A stretch of DNA of 64,000 nucleotides from Steromphala cineraria (GCA_916613615.1 OU744733.1:35875939-35939938), one strand, 5' to 3'; numbered from the stretch's first letter, positions 36,462-49,447 are shown. Program-made: numbers and translations. Notes: generated by a model not told the origin, from the sequence alone.

Positions 36462-38250
36462 AGGTACCATTTTCAAGCCTGAAATTTCTGAGATAAAAGA
36501 AGTTGGAAATCAAAAGTCTTGTACATTATTACCTCAACAATTTATAGAATGTTGAGTTTTTAGAATTTATTTTTTATTATTATCTTATATTTTTTGTACA
36601 TTCCGATAAACTATTCTTCCAAATAATTTGGTTTAAAGTGGTCAAAATGTTTTTTAAAATTTAAAATATACCTATAATTCTAAAATGGTACAATGGCTAA
36701 CAAGAAATTGCATTAACAGAGTCTAAAAATCCTTTTTGTGAGTTTGAAAATACAGGCTAACTTCAACATATACAAGGATTAATAACATATACTGCTTTAA
36801 TCAACAGAAGTTTGAAAAGTGATAAAAAATGTTTCAGAAGGGGAGGACTAAATAAACACAACTTGTTACACAGTCAGTAATGAAGGGTTTTCATGTGTCT
36901 TTGAAAATCAGTTTAATGGCATTAAATATGTTTTCATACATATATACTCATACAAGCATTTGTCAACTGATATGAAGTGCTCAAGATAAGTATCTGCCTA
37001 TTTTACACCATCTTCACAACGTCACGGGCGAAACGAAAAAGTTTCTAAACTTTCCCATTCCACCCTTGACATCATTGGCCGTAATTTCTGTGCTAGCATT
37101 TCAACCCGCTGCACGGAAGAAGAATAGTCCAATCAGAAGACAGCATGTTAAATGAACCAATTTGAAATGCGTATGCGTTTTACAAGGGAGAGAAACACTT
37201 TATTTGAGTGATGCATTAATGTTTGTCTTATCTGCATTCTCGGTGCTCATCAAAAACATGAAAACAACCATGCGGACTGAAGTTTAAAATTAAATTTTAC
37301 TCAGATAGTTTTCAAAAAGATCGTCTGTTAGTATTTTGAATTTGTTCCGACTGTAAACGGCAATTTCATTGGCTATTGTTGAAAGAGCTGATAAGGGGCG
37401 TAACTCGTGATCACGATAGGTGTCGCTGCTCCGGATCACCAGTTTTCTACCTTGTGATTGCAAGGTCTAAACGTGGAGTTGCTCGATACGTTTTCACCTT
37501 GCCATGGGAAGATGATTTTACACAGAATTCTCAAAAACCCAAGTAGCTTGGAGTACAGACAGTAGACATTTTCTTTGAAACCAAAAAGAATCAAGTAGCT
37601 TGCATACTGTAGCAGCAATTTGTAAATGTTAGTGTAGTCGAACCTAAAATTGGCACAATTTATGGATATCATAACTCTTCAAAATATCAATAACCAGTGC
37701 TTCAAACATGTTCATTAGTATCAACACATGTTCAAGATTATGTTTATATGCAGAGAAATACCCATTTATGTTAAATTTTGAGAGTAAAATCTCATTTCTC
37801 ATATGAAATACCCAATTGTTAGATATCAGAGGAAGACAATTTTACTGATCAAAAACGACAACACTCAATTGTTAATAAAACAGGGAGTAAAATACCCAAG
37901 AAGTTCAAAAATTATCTGAAACACTTATATGCAGGAATAAAAATATGAAAAAATAATAATAAAGGGAATAAAATCATCTTGGATCCAGTATATTCAAGTG
38001 CAGTTTTCGGCATGACCGGGTTCGAGATTATATCATAAGGACTATAAATACAAGCAAGTACTATTTGACGTCAGTTGTCGGCCATATTTGAAGCTGTAGA
38101 ATGAAACTATTTCTTGGGGTAATTAAAGAAGTGAGAATCAGGAAGATGTTGTGTCGTGGCATAAGATGGTGATATACTACTGATTAATAAACTAGTAATT
38201 TATTTGCCTTAATAATTTGACTCATATCATTCAGGGGCACTGACAAAATA
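36462..38250. other. Probable MLH1 intron, nothing recognised
   Basis: About 1.8 kb without a repeat end, an exon I can support or an RNA gene. A more GC-balanced stretch at 37000-37500 has no coherent frame. Confidence 0.5.
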
Positions 38251-38556
38251 TACTGTATTCCACATAATAAGCGCCCACTAACTTTTAACTAAAAAAACAT
38301 TAAGCGCCCCCTCTCCAGGCATAACTTACATGACAAATCTATGACATTTTACGTAAAAAATGGTTTGAAGATTTGATTTCAGTCCTTCTCTTTAATCATG
38401 GTAATGTGATTTGTAACTTTTCGCTAAAACTATATGCAGATCGAGAATATCCAAACATTTTTATTATTCGACTGAATGATTAAGACATTATAATAAGCGC
38501 CCCCTCTTTCCAATTTCTTAACCACCCAAGGGGCTTATTATAGGTTGAATACGGTA
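38251..38556. mobile_element. 306-bp TA-flanked MITE
   Basis: TACTGTATTCCACATAATAA and its counterpart TTATTATAGGTTGAATACGG are inverted, followed in both directions by AAGCGCCCC-type sequence. TA lies at each border. Tc1/mariner-like by target only. Confidence 0.85.
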
Positions 38557-39302
38557 AGTATTTTGGTCAAACAGGAGAGAAACATTGAAAGTATACTGAT
38601 GAAAATAGTCAACCTAAAGTAACAAGTAATTGGAACTACTAACAAGGGTCCATCATGGATATCAGTGGAAACTACCTCCTCACTCAAGCCTAATCATCCA
38701 CTCAATAGCCTGTCCTTCTGATATTGTCACAATGAGCATCACTCCATTACCACTTGCGTACTATTAGAAGTGTTGCAGTCTTGAAACTACAGAATATCTG
38801 TCTTTTAGTAGAGATGACATATTGATTTTACAACACAAGTGACTGTAAAATATTATTTTTCCGAGTGAGATATTGTTTAACTGCCAAGAGTGTTGTAAAA
38901 ACAATATGACATCTTGTGAGTGTGTTAATTTCTTTATCATCCATAATGTCAGAAACCCAGAATTCCAATTATTATAACACTCAAGACTTTGTTAATGGTG
39001 AAAGCAATTATGTTAGCGCCTATGGATACATCTGTAACTCGGTCATGGTAAACACGGTTGAAAGACTATTGTGTACCACAAGTTTCGAACAGGGATGCAG
39101 AAATCATTTTGGCGGACATGTCTGATTGGGAATCTAGATTGACCAATTGGAAAATTGACCTGTCGGACATTAGAAAAGAAAATTGACCGAATGGAAAATT
39201 AATCTGACACCATAAAAAGAAAATTGACCAATTGAAGCAAAATAAAGCCAAGCGAAAACCTTTTTCTTCTTCTGTTAATAAAGACAAGTATTTGTCACAA
39301 AG
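38557..39302. other. Intergenic or intronic, nothing recognised
   Basis: About 39150-39240 has repeated AAAATTGACC words. A plus frame at 38916-39125 has no signature I recognise. Confidence 0.45.
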
Positions 39303-40615
39303 GTGACAAGATCCCCCGCCGCAAATTGATGTTAACAACAAGAAGCGGGATGGACGTACGGACGTACGGACGGACGTACAGAGCTGAATACTATGTCCCC
39401 CGTGAAGACTCAAGGTTAATGGGTTCATGAGATATGGCCCTAACAACATTTTCAAAACTGGCCAAAGTCTCGCTGTGACCTTGAAATGAGGTCAAGGTCA
39501 CCAAAAACTTTTCAAGTCTGCGTATTCCTCAGATGAAGACTGGTACCAAGTTTGAAGATTCTAGGTTGAGCGGTTCATTAGATATCACGCTAACAACATT
39601 TTCAAAACTGGTCAAAGTCTCGCTGTGACCTTGAAAATGAGGTCAAGGTCACCAAAAGCTTTTCAGGTCTGCGTATTCCCCAGATGAAGACTGGTACCAA
39701 GTTTGAAGATTCTAGGTTGAGCGGTTCATTAGATATCGCGCTAACAACATTTTCAAAACTGGTCAAAGTCTCGCTGTGACCTTGAAAATAAGGTCAAGGC
39801 CACCAAAAGCTTTTCAGGTCTGCGTATTCCCCAGATGAAGACTGGTACCAAGTTTGAAGATTCTAGGTTGAGCGGTTCATTAGATATCGCGCTAACAACA
39901 TTTTCAAAACTGGTCAAAGTCTCGCTGTGACCTTGAAAATGAGGTCAAGGTCACCAAATACTTTTCAGGTCTGCGTATTCCCCAGATGAAGACTCGTACC
40001 AAGTTTGAAGATTCTAGGTTGAGCGGTTCATTAGATATCGCGCTAACAACATTTTCAAAACTGGTCAAAGTCTCGCTGTGACCTTGAAAATAAGGTCAAG
40101 GCCACCAAAAGCTTTTCAGGTCTGCGTATTCCCCAGATGAAGACTGGTACCAAGTTTGAAGATTCTTGGTTGAGCGGTTCATTAGATATCGCGCTAACAA
40201 CATTTTCAAAACTGGTCAAAGTCTCGCTGTGACCTTGAAAATGAGGTCAAGGTCACCAAAAGCTTTTCAGGTCTGCGTATACCCCAGATGAAGACTGGTA
40301 CCAAGTTTGAAGATTCTAGGTTGAGAAGTTCATTAGATATCGCGCTAACAACATTTTCAAAACTGGTCAAAGTCTCGCTGTGACCTTGAAAATGAGGTCA
40401 AGGTCACCAAAAGCTTTTCAAGTCTGCGTATTCCCCAGATGAAGACTGGTACCAAGTTTGAAGATTCTAGGTTGAGCGGTTCATTAGATATCGCGCTAAC
40501 AAGAAGCGGGACGGACGGACGTACGGACGTACGGACGGACGTACGGACGTACGGACGGACGTACGGAGCTGAATACTATATCCCCCGCTTCGCGCGAAAC
40601 GCGCGGCGGGGGATA
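39303..40615 (+). mobile_element. Tandem-core element, family D
   Basis: Subterminal GATCCCCCGCCGC at the left and seven units of 151 bp (TTTTCAAAACTGGTCAAAGT ... GCGCTAACAAC). A GGACGTACGGACGTAC tract and a strong terminal hairpin (TCCCCCGCTTCGCGC / GCGCGGCGGGGGA) follow at about 40581-40612. A partial end with the same GGACGTAC tract also occurs at about 39345-39402, so an older copy is nested at the left. Frames such as SVRPSVRPYV on the minus strand are products of the microsatellite. Confidence 0.87.
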
Positions 40616-40890
40616 ACAAACCATGATATTGGCATTGGTGAAGACTCTTACGGTTTGTGGTTTTGGGTTGAGTGGCTTCACTTGCATCAATGATCGGGAT
40701 TTGAAATAAACATGTTTTGTTTTCAGAAAATTGCCAAGAGCACATGTTTGAGAAAAGTTTCTTACATTTACTAACCATGAAGATATTGACATAACTCCAT
40801 ATTATTTTTAATTAATTGCAAACAATTCATAGAAGAGATAATTTCACGTTTTTTTATTGTGAAGCGGTGAAAATGAATTAGTTTTTATAT

Positions 40891-41407
40891 AGTTGGGATG
40901 ACAATAATGCTGAGGAATATATGGATGACAACTTCTTTGTTCATTGTATGCGACGTTTCGACACAGATTCTTGTGTCGTTCTCAAGCAGAGGAAGAGTAA
41001 TGAGCTAGGGGCATATATATAAGTAAAAATTACAATGCACAGTGACAACAACTTAATGAAGAGAGTAAATGTAATTAAACAGGGATGAGTGGTAGGAAAC
41101 CAGTAATGTACAATGCAGTGCGTTACATTTTAATTGATAGAGGCCAGTGATGTAGATGAGTGATTACAGTTAATTAATTTTAATTGATAGAGGCCAGTGA
41201 TGTAGATGAGTGATTACAGTTAATTAATTAAGGAGAAGATCATAGGCTGACGGGATGAAGTTAATTAATTTTTACTTATATATATGCCCCTAGCTCATTA
41301 CTCTTCCTCTGCTTGAGAACGACACAAGAATCTGTGTCGAAACGTCGCATACAATGAACAAAGAAGTTGTCATCCATATATTCCTCAGCATTATTGTCAT
41401 CCCAACT
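40891..41407. mobile_element. Foldback element with 141-bp inverted arms and a hammerhead-like motif
   Basis: The arms 40891-41031 and 41267-41407 are near-perfect inverted copies (AGTTGGGATGACAATAATGC ...). The centre holds two tandem copies of TTTTAATTGATAGAGGCCAG.. at 41129 and 41179. Each arm carries ACGACACAAGAATCTGTGTCG followed by AAACGTCGC. This resembles the GAAAC-GTC part of hammerhead motifs in Penelope-like LTRs. TAGTTTTTATA occurs just outside both ends. Confidence 0.85.
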
Positions 41408-41745
41408 TCTAAAATGCCTCTCAAAGTAGTTTTTATAAATATATGAATAAATTTAACGGTAAGTTTGTTTATGTTGTATATAGCTCAATGAAATTAGTAT
41501 CTTTGATAATAAATTAACATAGAAATTATGAACAGATTGTCACAAGTTTCCTTTGACCATCGAGTTGTTGTTTAACACCACTTGTGCAATATTGCAACCA
41601 TTAGGGACGAGTCCATAGACAAGCAAGTGTACCAAAGCTTAACTATGACTTTGTTGAAAGCCAACAATAAATTTGTTTTTGTGATTAAAGCAGTCTGGAT
41701 AACAAATTGGAAAGTACAAGCCAATTTAAACTAACTAGTGGTAGT

Positions 41746-42631
41746 CACATCCTGCTACATCAGCGGATATGTCACCGCGTTAGGCTACAACCTATCCCGA
41801 TATCCTCCTATAGTATTCCATCTTCCGCACGCATCGGGCGAGATATGCATTTACAAGAAATTCATATTCACCCTTGCGACAACTCGACGGGAAAGTCTCT
41901 ATCAGCGCCCCCTGTAGGACAAACAGAGTAACGTCCCTTGCGTCAGTCTATCTCGAACTCGAAGCAAAATTTAATTTCTAATTAATCCCTTAGTTACGTT
42001 GTGACAACAGTCATAAAAATGATGCGTGAATATAGGTAACCAAAATACTGCATAGAATAAGGCTGTATCTCTCAGTTTCTATTTAGAAATCGCATCGTTT
42101 TATTACAGTTTTGTGTGCTCAATTCAAATATATCCTCGCTTTTGATTGGCCTACACCATAGCTCAATAATCAGGCTACTTCCTCTCACAGCTTTCCCTAT
42201 GAGTTGTCGCAAGGGTGAATATGAATTTCTTGTAAATGCATATCTCGCCCGATCTCGATCTCTCTGCCGTATCTCTTTATATAGCAAAAGCCAATCAAAT
42301 GATGCCCTTTCAGCGATAGCGGCAAACTGTTTTTTGGGCTTTGTTCCGCGTGCTCACCTCGTGATTCAAATCAATCAATGGGTGTGCTATAAGATCATAA
42401 ATCTGAAGTCTCATTGCGGGCTCCGCTAAGATCTAAACTGAGCTCTCTTAGATTTCCACGAGCGACATAACTAGACAACAGGGTATGGAGTTCGAAATAG
42501 TTTGACTGAAAACAGACAGGTTATAAATAGAGTAACCACCTGTCGGCAATACGGCTGAATACCATGGCAGGATATCAGGGGATAGGTTGTAGCCTAATGC
42601 GGAGACATATCCGCTGATGTAGCAGGATGTG
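41746..42631. mobile_element. 886-bp TIR element with 5-bp target duplication
   Basis: Ends CACATCCTGCTACATCAGCG and complement, about 60 bp of inverted similarity. They are flanked by GTAGT (41741-41745, 42632-42636). Inside, TTTACAAGAAATTCATATTC..CACCCTTGCGACAACTC is inverted again at about 42200-42245, so the structure is nested. No transposase. Confidence 0.85.
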
Positions 42632-42822
42632 GTAGTCAGTGAAATGCTTCTATTTTTGGTAATCGAAACTTATCATATATAGGGGTGTCACAAGAGATCA
42701 AACTATCGACTTATCACGATAATTGTTGTGCTGATAGTACGTACATTAGCGATAGTCATTTTTGAAACGATAGATAGCAAGTCTAACTATCGAAAGTATC
42801 AACATTTTTGTCAATTCAGTTG

Positions 42823-45044
42823 TTAAAGGAATATTCCATTGAAAAATGAAAAAGAGCCTTTTAAAACAATGTTTATGGATAAATCCTTCAACTTTGGCTA
42901 ATAATTTTTAGCTAAATCACCAAATCTGCAATAAAAATTCAAAGTTGGGAAAAATCAAGTTTACCGGCATCGATGGGGGCGCAATATTGCTATCTCGAAC
43001 GGTAAACGAGAGCGAGAAACACCGGGAATATGACGTCAGCGACACACCACGAAATTAGGAGACGCCGTTAGATTCAATGGTGGGCGGTGACGGCCCGTCA
43101 AACATTGGACTGTAACAACCGTCACGACTTCAGTAAAGACATGCCGGGTCCAGAATATTATACTTCTATGATGTCCAAAGCAATAAATAAATATTTCTGA
43201 CAAGCAGACTGCTTCAAAACTTCAGTACAGATTCAAAAGATCTCCCATGTGCGGACATCACAAGGTTTGAACACCGACACTCACTGACATTTTTTAGAAT
43301 TTTTATAAGCTTGAGACATCCTCATTAGGTTGAAATAAAGTGTTAAATGACTTTGCTGAAATAAGTGCATTTAAAAAAAAAATAGAAACGTAACTTAGAA
43401 TAATTTTTTAGCAATTATATCACTAAAAAAATAGACCTTCTAATGTGATCTTGTCGAAGCGAATCCTAAAAAGCGAATCCGCGATGATGGTGATATGGTT
43501 TCGTAATCAAAAGGAAATTGTTTATATCAATCAAAACACGATTGATTAATTTGAAAGATGGCATTTTCTATGTTGACATGGAATTCACGTTTTTATCATA
43601 TAAATCTTGGCTTGTTTGAGGACGAAAATATGTTTCTATTTATTTAGTTGTCGCCCGTACGAAACCAATTTTGATTACGAATCACTTAGGCGCACGGCAT
43701 ATGATATTGTTACGATTCTTGTTATGTTCACATACCATGTTGATTATTTTCCAAAGGTATTTCAGCTAAACAATACGTAAAGAAATTAAAATTGAATTAT
43801 GAGATACCATTAGTATACTAAAACGATCAGTAAGGAATGGTGTTTTTAATAATATTAAAGATCTATCAACTCATCAGCAAGGAATAAAACATTATATTAT
43901 ACTCTCAAAATTTCTTTCTCTTTTAGTTGCTTTTAGTTGATGAAGCTGAAAATTCCATATTTGTTAAATAAATTTTTTATCTATTTAACTTTTTTTTTTA
44001 TTTGACAGAAGGATGTGATTTTAATTACAACAATGCACAAATTATCACAACGTATGTCTCTTAAACTCTTCATTTTTTTTAACAAAATACTATATTTACG
44101 TAATTTATGCATGCTTTACATTGAATATTTCCGTTTATATATTTTAAAAACAATTATTCTAACACGTTTATTGAATTATTTTTTCCCTTTTCAAACTGAC
44201 TATAGAGGCTTTTTAAAAATCCAGAGATTGAATGTGAAAGAGTACCAGATTTTGAAAAATCCTATCGTAGTAATTCTTGAGAAAATAAAATGTTATTAAT
44301 ATCATTTTCGGAAAGATATAAAAATGCTATTCAAAAGTCTTAGTGATTGCAAGGACGTAAATAGATTTACGTCCTTGGTGATTGATAATATGTATATAAC
44401 AGGTAAATCATTGACATGCACGTTTGATGTATCAAATTTCAATCAACGTTTTCTACTTTAAAAGTGTTAATTTTAGATAAAAGAAGGAGTATTTATACAG
44501 TACGGCAACATATTTCAGGCAAACATTAAACTTGTACCATGTTTTAATCAGAAAAAAAGGCAAATAACACATCAAGATATTATACTCTTGCTCGTTTTTA
44601 AAACATTTATTTTTATTTTTTTCTGTGTTCTTTTAGATAATTCATATATTGTTAATAATTCTAGACAAAACCGTATATTAGTCATAGTTGCTTGTTGAAT
44701 AATCTGTTCGACGACTGGGTCGTTCTGTAGGCACAACAATGTTTTACGTTAACAAAGTGCGCAGCGCACACATTCAGCAATACAAGTCAAATCATGGAAA
44801 CTCCACTGCACAAAGATGTACGGAGTTTATAATGTAAGCTCCTTGCATCGATTTCTTGTGGTGTGTCGATGACGTCACATTTTCAAATAAAATGGCGACC
44901 ACCGTCATCGCTCAAAGACGAAAGTTTAAAATTCTGTAAATACTTATCTCGTTGACAGAAAAATTTAATGATTTGTGAGAATGTCTTTTATAACTCAAAC
45001 TTTTGCTAGAATTAAGTTGAAATCGTACTGGAATATTCCTTTAA
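42823..45044. mobile_element. 2.2-kb TTAA element (P3)
   Basis: TTAAAGGAATATTCCA at the left and its complement at the right, with TTAA borders. The only longer frame (44015-44299, 94 codons) is Leu/Ile-rich and unrecognised. Nine bases separate it from the next TTAA MITE. Too short and empty for an intact transposase. Confidence 0.8.
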
Positions 45045-45052
45045 GTTCAGCT

Positions 45053-45406
45053 TTAAAGGGGCAGTAGCATGTTTTTAGGGGGAATATAAGGTGAAAATGA
45101 AAAATATTGGTTCCTATTGAAACAGAATGTTGTTAAACTAAATGGAGCAGTAATAATTCAAATATATAAGGTAAAGTTTAGCCATGTGATTCCTTTTTCT
45201 AACACAAAATGAATTAAAGGTGTTCACACAAACTGGCTGCCAATGGACTTTGAATCTTCATACTTTGTCCACTGACTATATGGATTATTGGCTTGTGTAA
45301 TGAGATTTTTGACAATGTCAAAATAACACATTTAGCATGAACTTACAATTAAAAAGAAAATCTTAAAATATAAAATTATCCAAAAACGTGCTACTGACCC
45401 CTTTAA
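45053..45406 (+). mobile_element. TTAA MITE family P2
   Basis: TTAAAGGGGCAGTAGCATG and CGTGCTACTGACCCCTTTAA, about 354 bp. Confidence 0.88.
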
Positions 45407-45882
45407 AGTAAAACAAAAACATTTTACATTTCAATAAACTGGAACACATGACACAGATCAACTGAGAACTAAGGGTAGCAGGTAAGATACAACAGGTAGC
45501 ATTCTTGGTACAAATTTAAAATAACAACTTCCACAAGTGTGGCCGAGTTCGAAATTAAGTAGTAAACTCTGTTTTTTCCTTTATTGATAAACTATCGCAA
45601 TAGCTATCACAATAGTACCCTGCAGTAAACTATAGCTATTGCAATAGTTACTCACAATAGACTATAGCTATATATTGCATTAGTGCAATAGTTACTTACA
45701 ATAGATTATCACTATTGCAATTGTCCCTTTGGGATCAATAGTCACCCTTAACCTTTAGCTTGCTGAATTGTTTGAGGCTTACACCCGCTGTCATCTGGAT
45801 TAATTTCAGCAGAAGCGCCGTAAAATCAACAACGTCACAAAAATTGGAAGTTCTCAAAAACTACAACAGATTTCTTCACTTG
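45407..45882. other. Region with ACTATTGCAATAG-type palindromic repeats
   Basis: 45580-45740 is built from CTATTGCAATAG, ACTATAGCTAT and similar words. It may be the far end of a hAT-like element whose near end (GGGGTGTCACAAGAGATC, ACTATCG words) lies at about 42680. No gene. Confidence 0.5.
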
Positions 45883-46378
45883 TTAAAGAGACACAGAGTA
45901 TGTTGGATCACATATGTCAAATTTTGAAATCGATGTTATTACATCGAGAACCACTAACTGTTACTGAAAATAACAAGTTAAAGGTCAATCAGTACATTAG
46001 AGCGAAAATACGGCCATTCAAAGTCGAGATTTTGATCGAAAACCGGACAATGTGGCTCGAGTGACGCGCGCAAATTCGCCAAACGTAATTTTGAAACCTT
46101 GTCATAAGCTGACAGGAAGATATATTCGATTCGATAGTGTTTATTAGGTATTGTAACGAAAAGGAAGATTAATCGTACTATGCATAATTTCGAATATTAT
46201 ACGTATTTGAGATGTTTTTTTGGTTTTCCATAAAATCAAGCATTTTAGAGGTATTATGCATAAATACATATATTTGCAAGTCCATTGATGAGATATGAAC
46301 GTCAATCAGCATATTAGATATTTTGTAGCTTATCAAAACCAAACAAAGTTTTAAGAAAAATACTCTGTGTCACTTTAA
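45883..46378 (+). mobile_element. TTAA MITE family P4, copy 2
   Basis: TTAAAGAGACACAGAGTATG and ATACTCTGTGTCACTTTAA, about 495 bp, non-coding. It shares the ATGTTATTACATCGRGAACC interior with the other copies. Confidence 0.92.
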
Positions 46379-46826
46379 CGGTAACCAATTCAAGAAGCAT
46401 CAAAAGTACCAGACAAAACATTAATTGGTGTTGGTCATGAGCCAGTGAATCTTTGTTTTCTGTCAATTGTTTTTTACCTTTCTGAGTTTCTCAGAGCAAT
46501 GAACAGTATTTGATGAAATAAATAAGACAAAAAACTAAGTATGTTAAAGTCAGAGATCAACTTGACCACCATCTTAGTTTCTCATGATTGGTTCAAATAT
46601 TTAATTATCTTTTGGTTTAAACATATTTTTATTCATTAAAGAATCCGGTTCGGTAAACAAGCAAATCTTTGCTTATCTGAATACCTCACCGGTACAAAAC
46701 ATGATAAACAAAATACACAAGAACTAGACATAAGTCAAAACAAAGGAATTCAGAACATGAAAAATCTATGTTACAAAACTAGGTGACATTTTGCCAGCAG
46801 TTGCTTTTCCATCAGATATCTCCATT

Positions 46827-47405
46827 TTATGATGTTTTATCAAATCGCTTGCTCTTGCAGATAAAATGATGTAAAGACTTTATGATATTTAAATTTTCTT
46901 CGTTACTATTAGGGGGTATCCCGTACAACACAGTATGGAGGCTGTGGCCATAAACGTAGAAGTAAGCATTATTTCTTATATCTGTATAACGCTTACATAT
47001 GAATAAATAATGAATTACATCTTCTTTTGCATATCCACAGGCGCATTCTGCGTTAGTGGATATATATCTATTAACTTTATCTGCGTTTAGATCACTGCAA
47101 CCAAGTTTTAGGCGGCTGTGAACAATCTGACAGAATCTGCTGCCGTAATTTAAATCTAGATAATTAACTGTTTGAACTCTGGTCAAAAGCGATTTGAATT
47201 CACCGATGGTGTTGGCATTTGTGACGTGATCAGGTAACGAATTCCACATTTTAATTGTGTCTGGTAAGAACGATTTGTCATAAAGGTTTGTCCTACAGTT
47301 TATAGTTTTTATCTTAGAGCTATTTCTCAGGTTGTATTGACTATTTTCAGAGACATTTTGTGGAACTAAGTCGCTTAAGTAATCAGGGGCGAGGTGTTTG
47401 TACAT
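46827..47405 (-). pseudogene. LINE 3' ORF end (non-LTR reverse transcriptase C-terminus)
   Basis: A 192-residue minus-strand frame. FLPDTIKMWNSLPDHVTNA, then FKSLLTRV, is the well-known FFPRTIxxWNSLP-type segment downstream of RT in CR1-like elements of invertebrates. VHSRLKLGCSDLN and ECACGYAKEDVIHYLFICKR (C-x-C...H-x4-C) form the terminal zinc-binding motif. The catalytic RT core is absent, so this is a 5'-truncated copy. The frame itself is intact to its stop at 46827, and 46379-46826 is probably its 3' UTR. Family assignment to CR1-like is inferred. Confidence 0.82.
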
Positions 47406-47607
47406 TTTTACAAAATTACAAAATTAATTATCTCAGTTATAACAAGTATTTCCTAAAAAAAATCTTGTTTTCCTGACTAAGTATGAAAAGGATCAACCTG
47501 ACCACTATCTTTGATTTGATTTTCAAACACCTCATTATCTAAACATATTAGGGCAGAAGCACATTTTTTGAACATTTTATATTTTCCATTTTTTACTAAT
47601 AAGTATG

Positions 47608-48411
47608 TTAAAGGCACCACTCGAGCGGCTTTCATCCGCCATTTTGAAAGGTTAGCATTGCGAGAAAACAAATGTGCTGTATGCTTATTTATTAACATAA
47701 GATGCTTTGTGTAAATTATGAAGAGAATCCAGTTAATGGTTCTTGAGATATCCCGCTGACAAGCCTAAAATGCAGGTTTCAATGCTGAAATTTTCTGTCT
47801 CGCTGTGACCTTGAAAATAATGTGAAGGTCACCAAAATCGACTGGGCCCGGCGCCTTCCCAATAAGATGCATTGTAATGAAGAGAGTTATGAAGAGAATC
47901 CAGTGAATGGTTCTTGAGATATCCCGCTGACAAGGGTAAAATGCAGGTTTCAATGTTGAAATTTTCAGTCTCGCTGTGACCTTAAAATAATGTGAAGGTC
48001 ACCAAAATGGACTGGGCCCGGCGCCTTCCCAATAAGATGCATTGTTATGAAGAGAGTTATGAAGAGAATCCAGTGAATGGTTCTTGAGATATCCCGCTGA
48101 CAAGGGTAAATTGTCAAAGTCTCGTAATGACCTTGAAATGAAGGTCAAGGTCATGAACCTCTAGAGGGACCTTGCTCTCATGGTGATGTAGCTATATACA
48201 AAAAATGAAAAGAATCAGGTCAACAGTTTTTGAGTTATTAAATTTCATCTGTCGGGACGTACATACGTACATACAAACGCTGCTCAATACTATATCCCCC
48301 GCTTCGCGCTAAACGCTTGGCAGGGGATAAAAATCATAAATAATTGTAAACAGGAAAGTCCTCCTGAATTTTGTTTCCACAAAAAACACCCCGCTCGAAT
48401 GGTCCCTTTAA
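47608..48411. mobile_element. TTAA element (P5) carrying tandem-core element E
   Basis: TTAAAGGCACCACTCGAGCGG at the left and CCGCTCGAATGGTCCCTTTAA at the right. The inside is mostly the tandem-core element listed next. It is immediately followed by a P2 MITE fragment that shares the right TTAA. Confidence 0.72.
47712..48329 (+). mobile_element. Tandem-core element, family E
   Basis: Three units of about 170 bp (GAAGAGAATCCAGTGAATGG ... CTCGCTGTGACCTT ... CCCAATAAGATGCATTG), then GGGACGTACATACGTACATA and a terminal hairpin (TCCCCCGCTTCGCGC / GCTTGGCAGGGGA). Confidence 0.78.
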
Positions 48412-48703
48412 TGCTAAATGTATTATTTTGATAGTGTCAAAAATCTCATTACTCAAACCATGCATCAATAGTGAGAGAACAAATTATGAAGATTCACATA
48501 ATTTCTATTGGCGCCACTTTTTTGTGTGAACACCATTTATTCATTTTGTGTAAGAAAAAGAAATTGTATGGCTGAACTTTACATTATATATCTATTACAT
48601 TTATTTAGTTTAAATTCATTTTTTTTCAAGTTTAACATTTTATTTTCATTTTCCTGATATCACCTTATATATTCCCACTTAAAACATGCTACTGCCCCTT
48701 TAA
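48408..48703 (-). mobile_element. TTAA MITE family P2, left end missing
   Basis: The right end ACATGCTACTGCCCCTTTAA is present. The left begins inside the element (GCTAAATGTATTATTTTGAT) directly at the TTAA of P5. Confidence 0.8.
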
Positions 48704-48719
48704 AGCATTTCTAAAAAAA

Positions 48720-49365
48720 ATCAAGAGGCCTCTTCTTTTCTCAGGGTTCAGTCAAAAGGTCAGTGGAACAGTTCAACCACCTGTCTTTTGTCTGGTGTAC
48801 AAGAAACGGAAACAGTGAGCCATTCGTTTGACGGATGTTTGAAGGAGTTCTTTTGTCTGGACTTCTAATGATCCCCCTGACACACCACACAAGTATACTC
48901 AATAGAATATATGTAGCTAATTTGAAAAATAAACATCCTTTTTCAGTACCGCATTATTCACAGAATTCTAACACAGTGCATTTCTTTACAAATTACAAGA
49001 TTCCCCACTGTGTACTTTTTGCAAATGCTCAAACGAAACCATAAAGCATTTATTATTTGATTGTGTACATGTAAAGAGTCTGTGGCATCAGCTGTTGGAA
49101 TGGATAAAATGCAAAACTGGCATAAGATTGAAACCCGATATAGTACACTTAATTTTGGGCTACAAAGAAAAAAGAAATGACGTTTTGAACTTGACCTTTA
49201 TTGTAACCAAACATTTCATATATACATGCAAATGCAAAAACAGAAAACCACATATAAACGGCTTAAAATCGGTTCTTCAAGACACATATGTCCTCTATAC
49301 GGACTGTAGATATGAAAAATTCATTTCCTTTTGGTCCTCTTGCCACAGCCTTTTTACATAAATTA
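48720..49365 (+). pseudogene. LINE 3' fragment (zinc-finger end of a non-LTR RT), frameshifted
   Basis: In the frame through 49000-49360 the translation contains CTFCKCSNETIKHLLFDCVH, then LWHQLLEWI. This is the C-x2-C...H-x4-C zf-RVT-like motif at the end of many LINE ORF2 proteins. It continues LGYKEKRNDVLNLTFIVTKH and FIYTCKCKN, also typical. Upstream (48720-48990) only scattered similarity remains. It is a different family from the fragment at 46827-47405 and on the opposite strand. Confidence 0.75.
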
Positions 49366-49447
49366 CCTCTTATTGTCCTGTTGGTTTGCAATTTTGTCGC
49401 ATTGGATTGAGAATGTATACCATGTTACTACCCATGTCAATTTGATA

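Noticed and set aside
40600..40750. Minus-strand frame IPIIDASEATQPKTTNRKSL as a host exon
   Set aside because: No supported acceptor, no homology recognised, and no match to MLH1.
40439..40792. Open frames with SVRPSVRPYVRP or DGRTDVRTDV repeats
   Set aside because: They are translations of the GGACGTAC microsatellite at the end of tandem-core element D.
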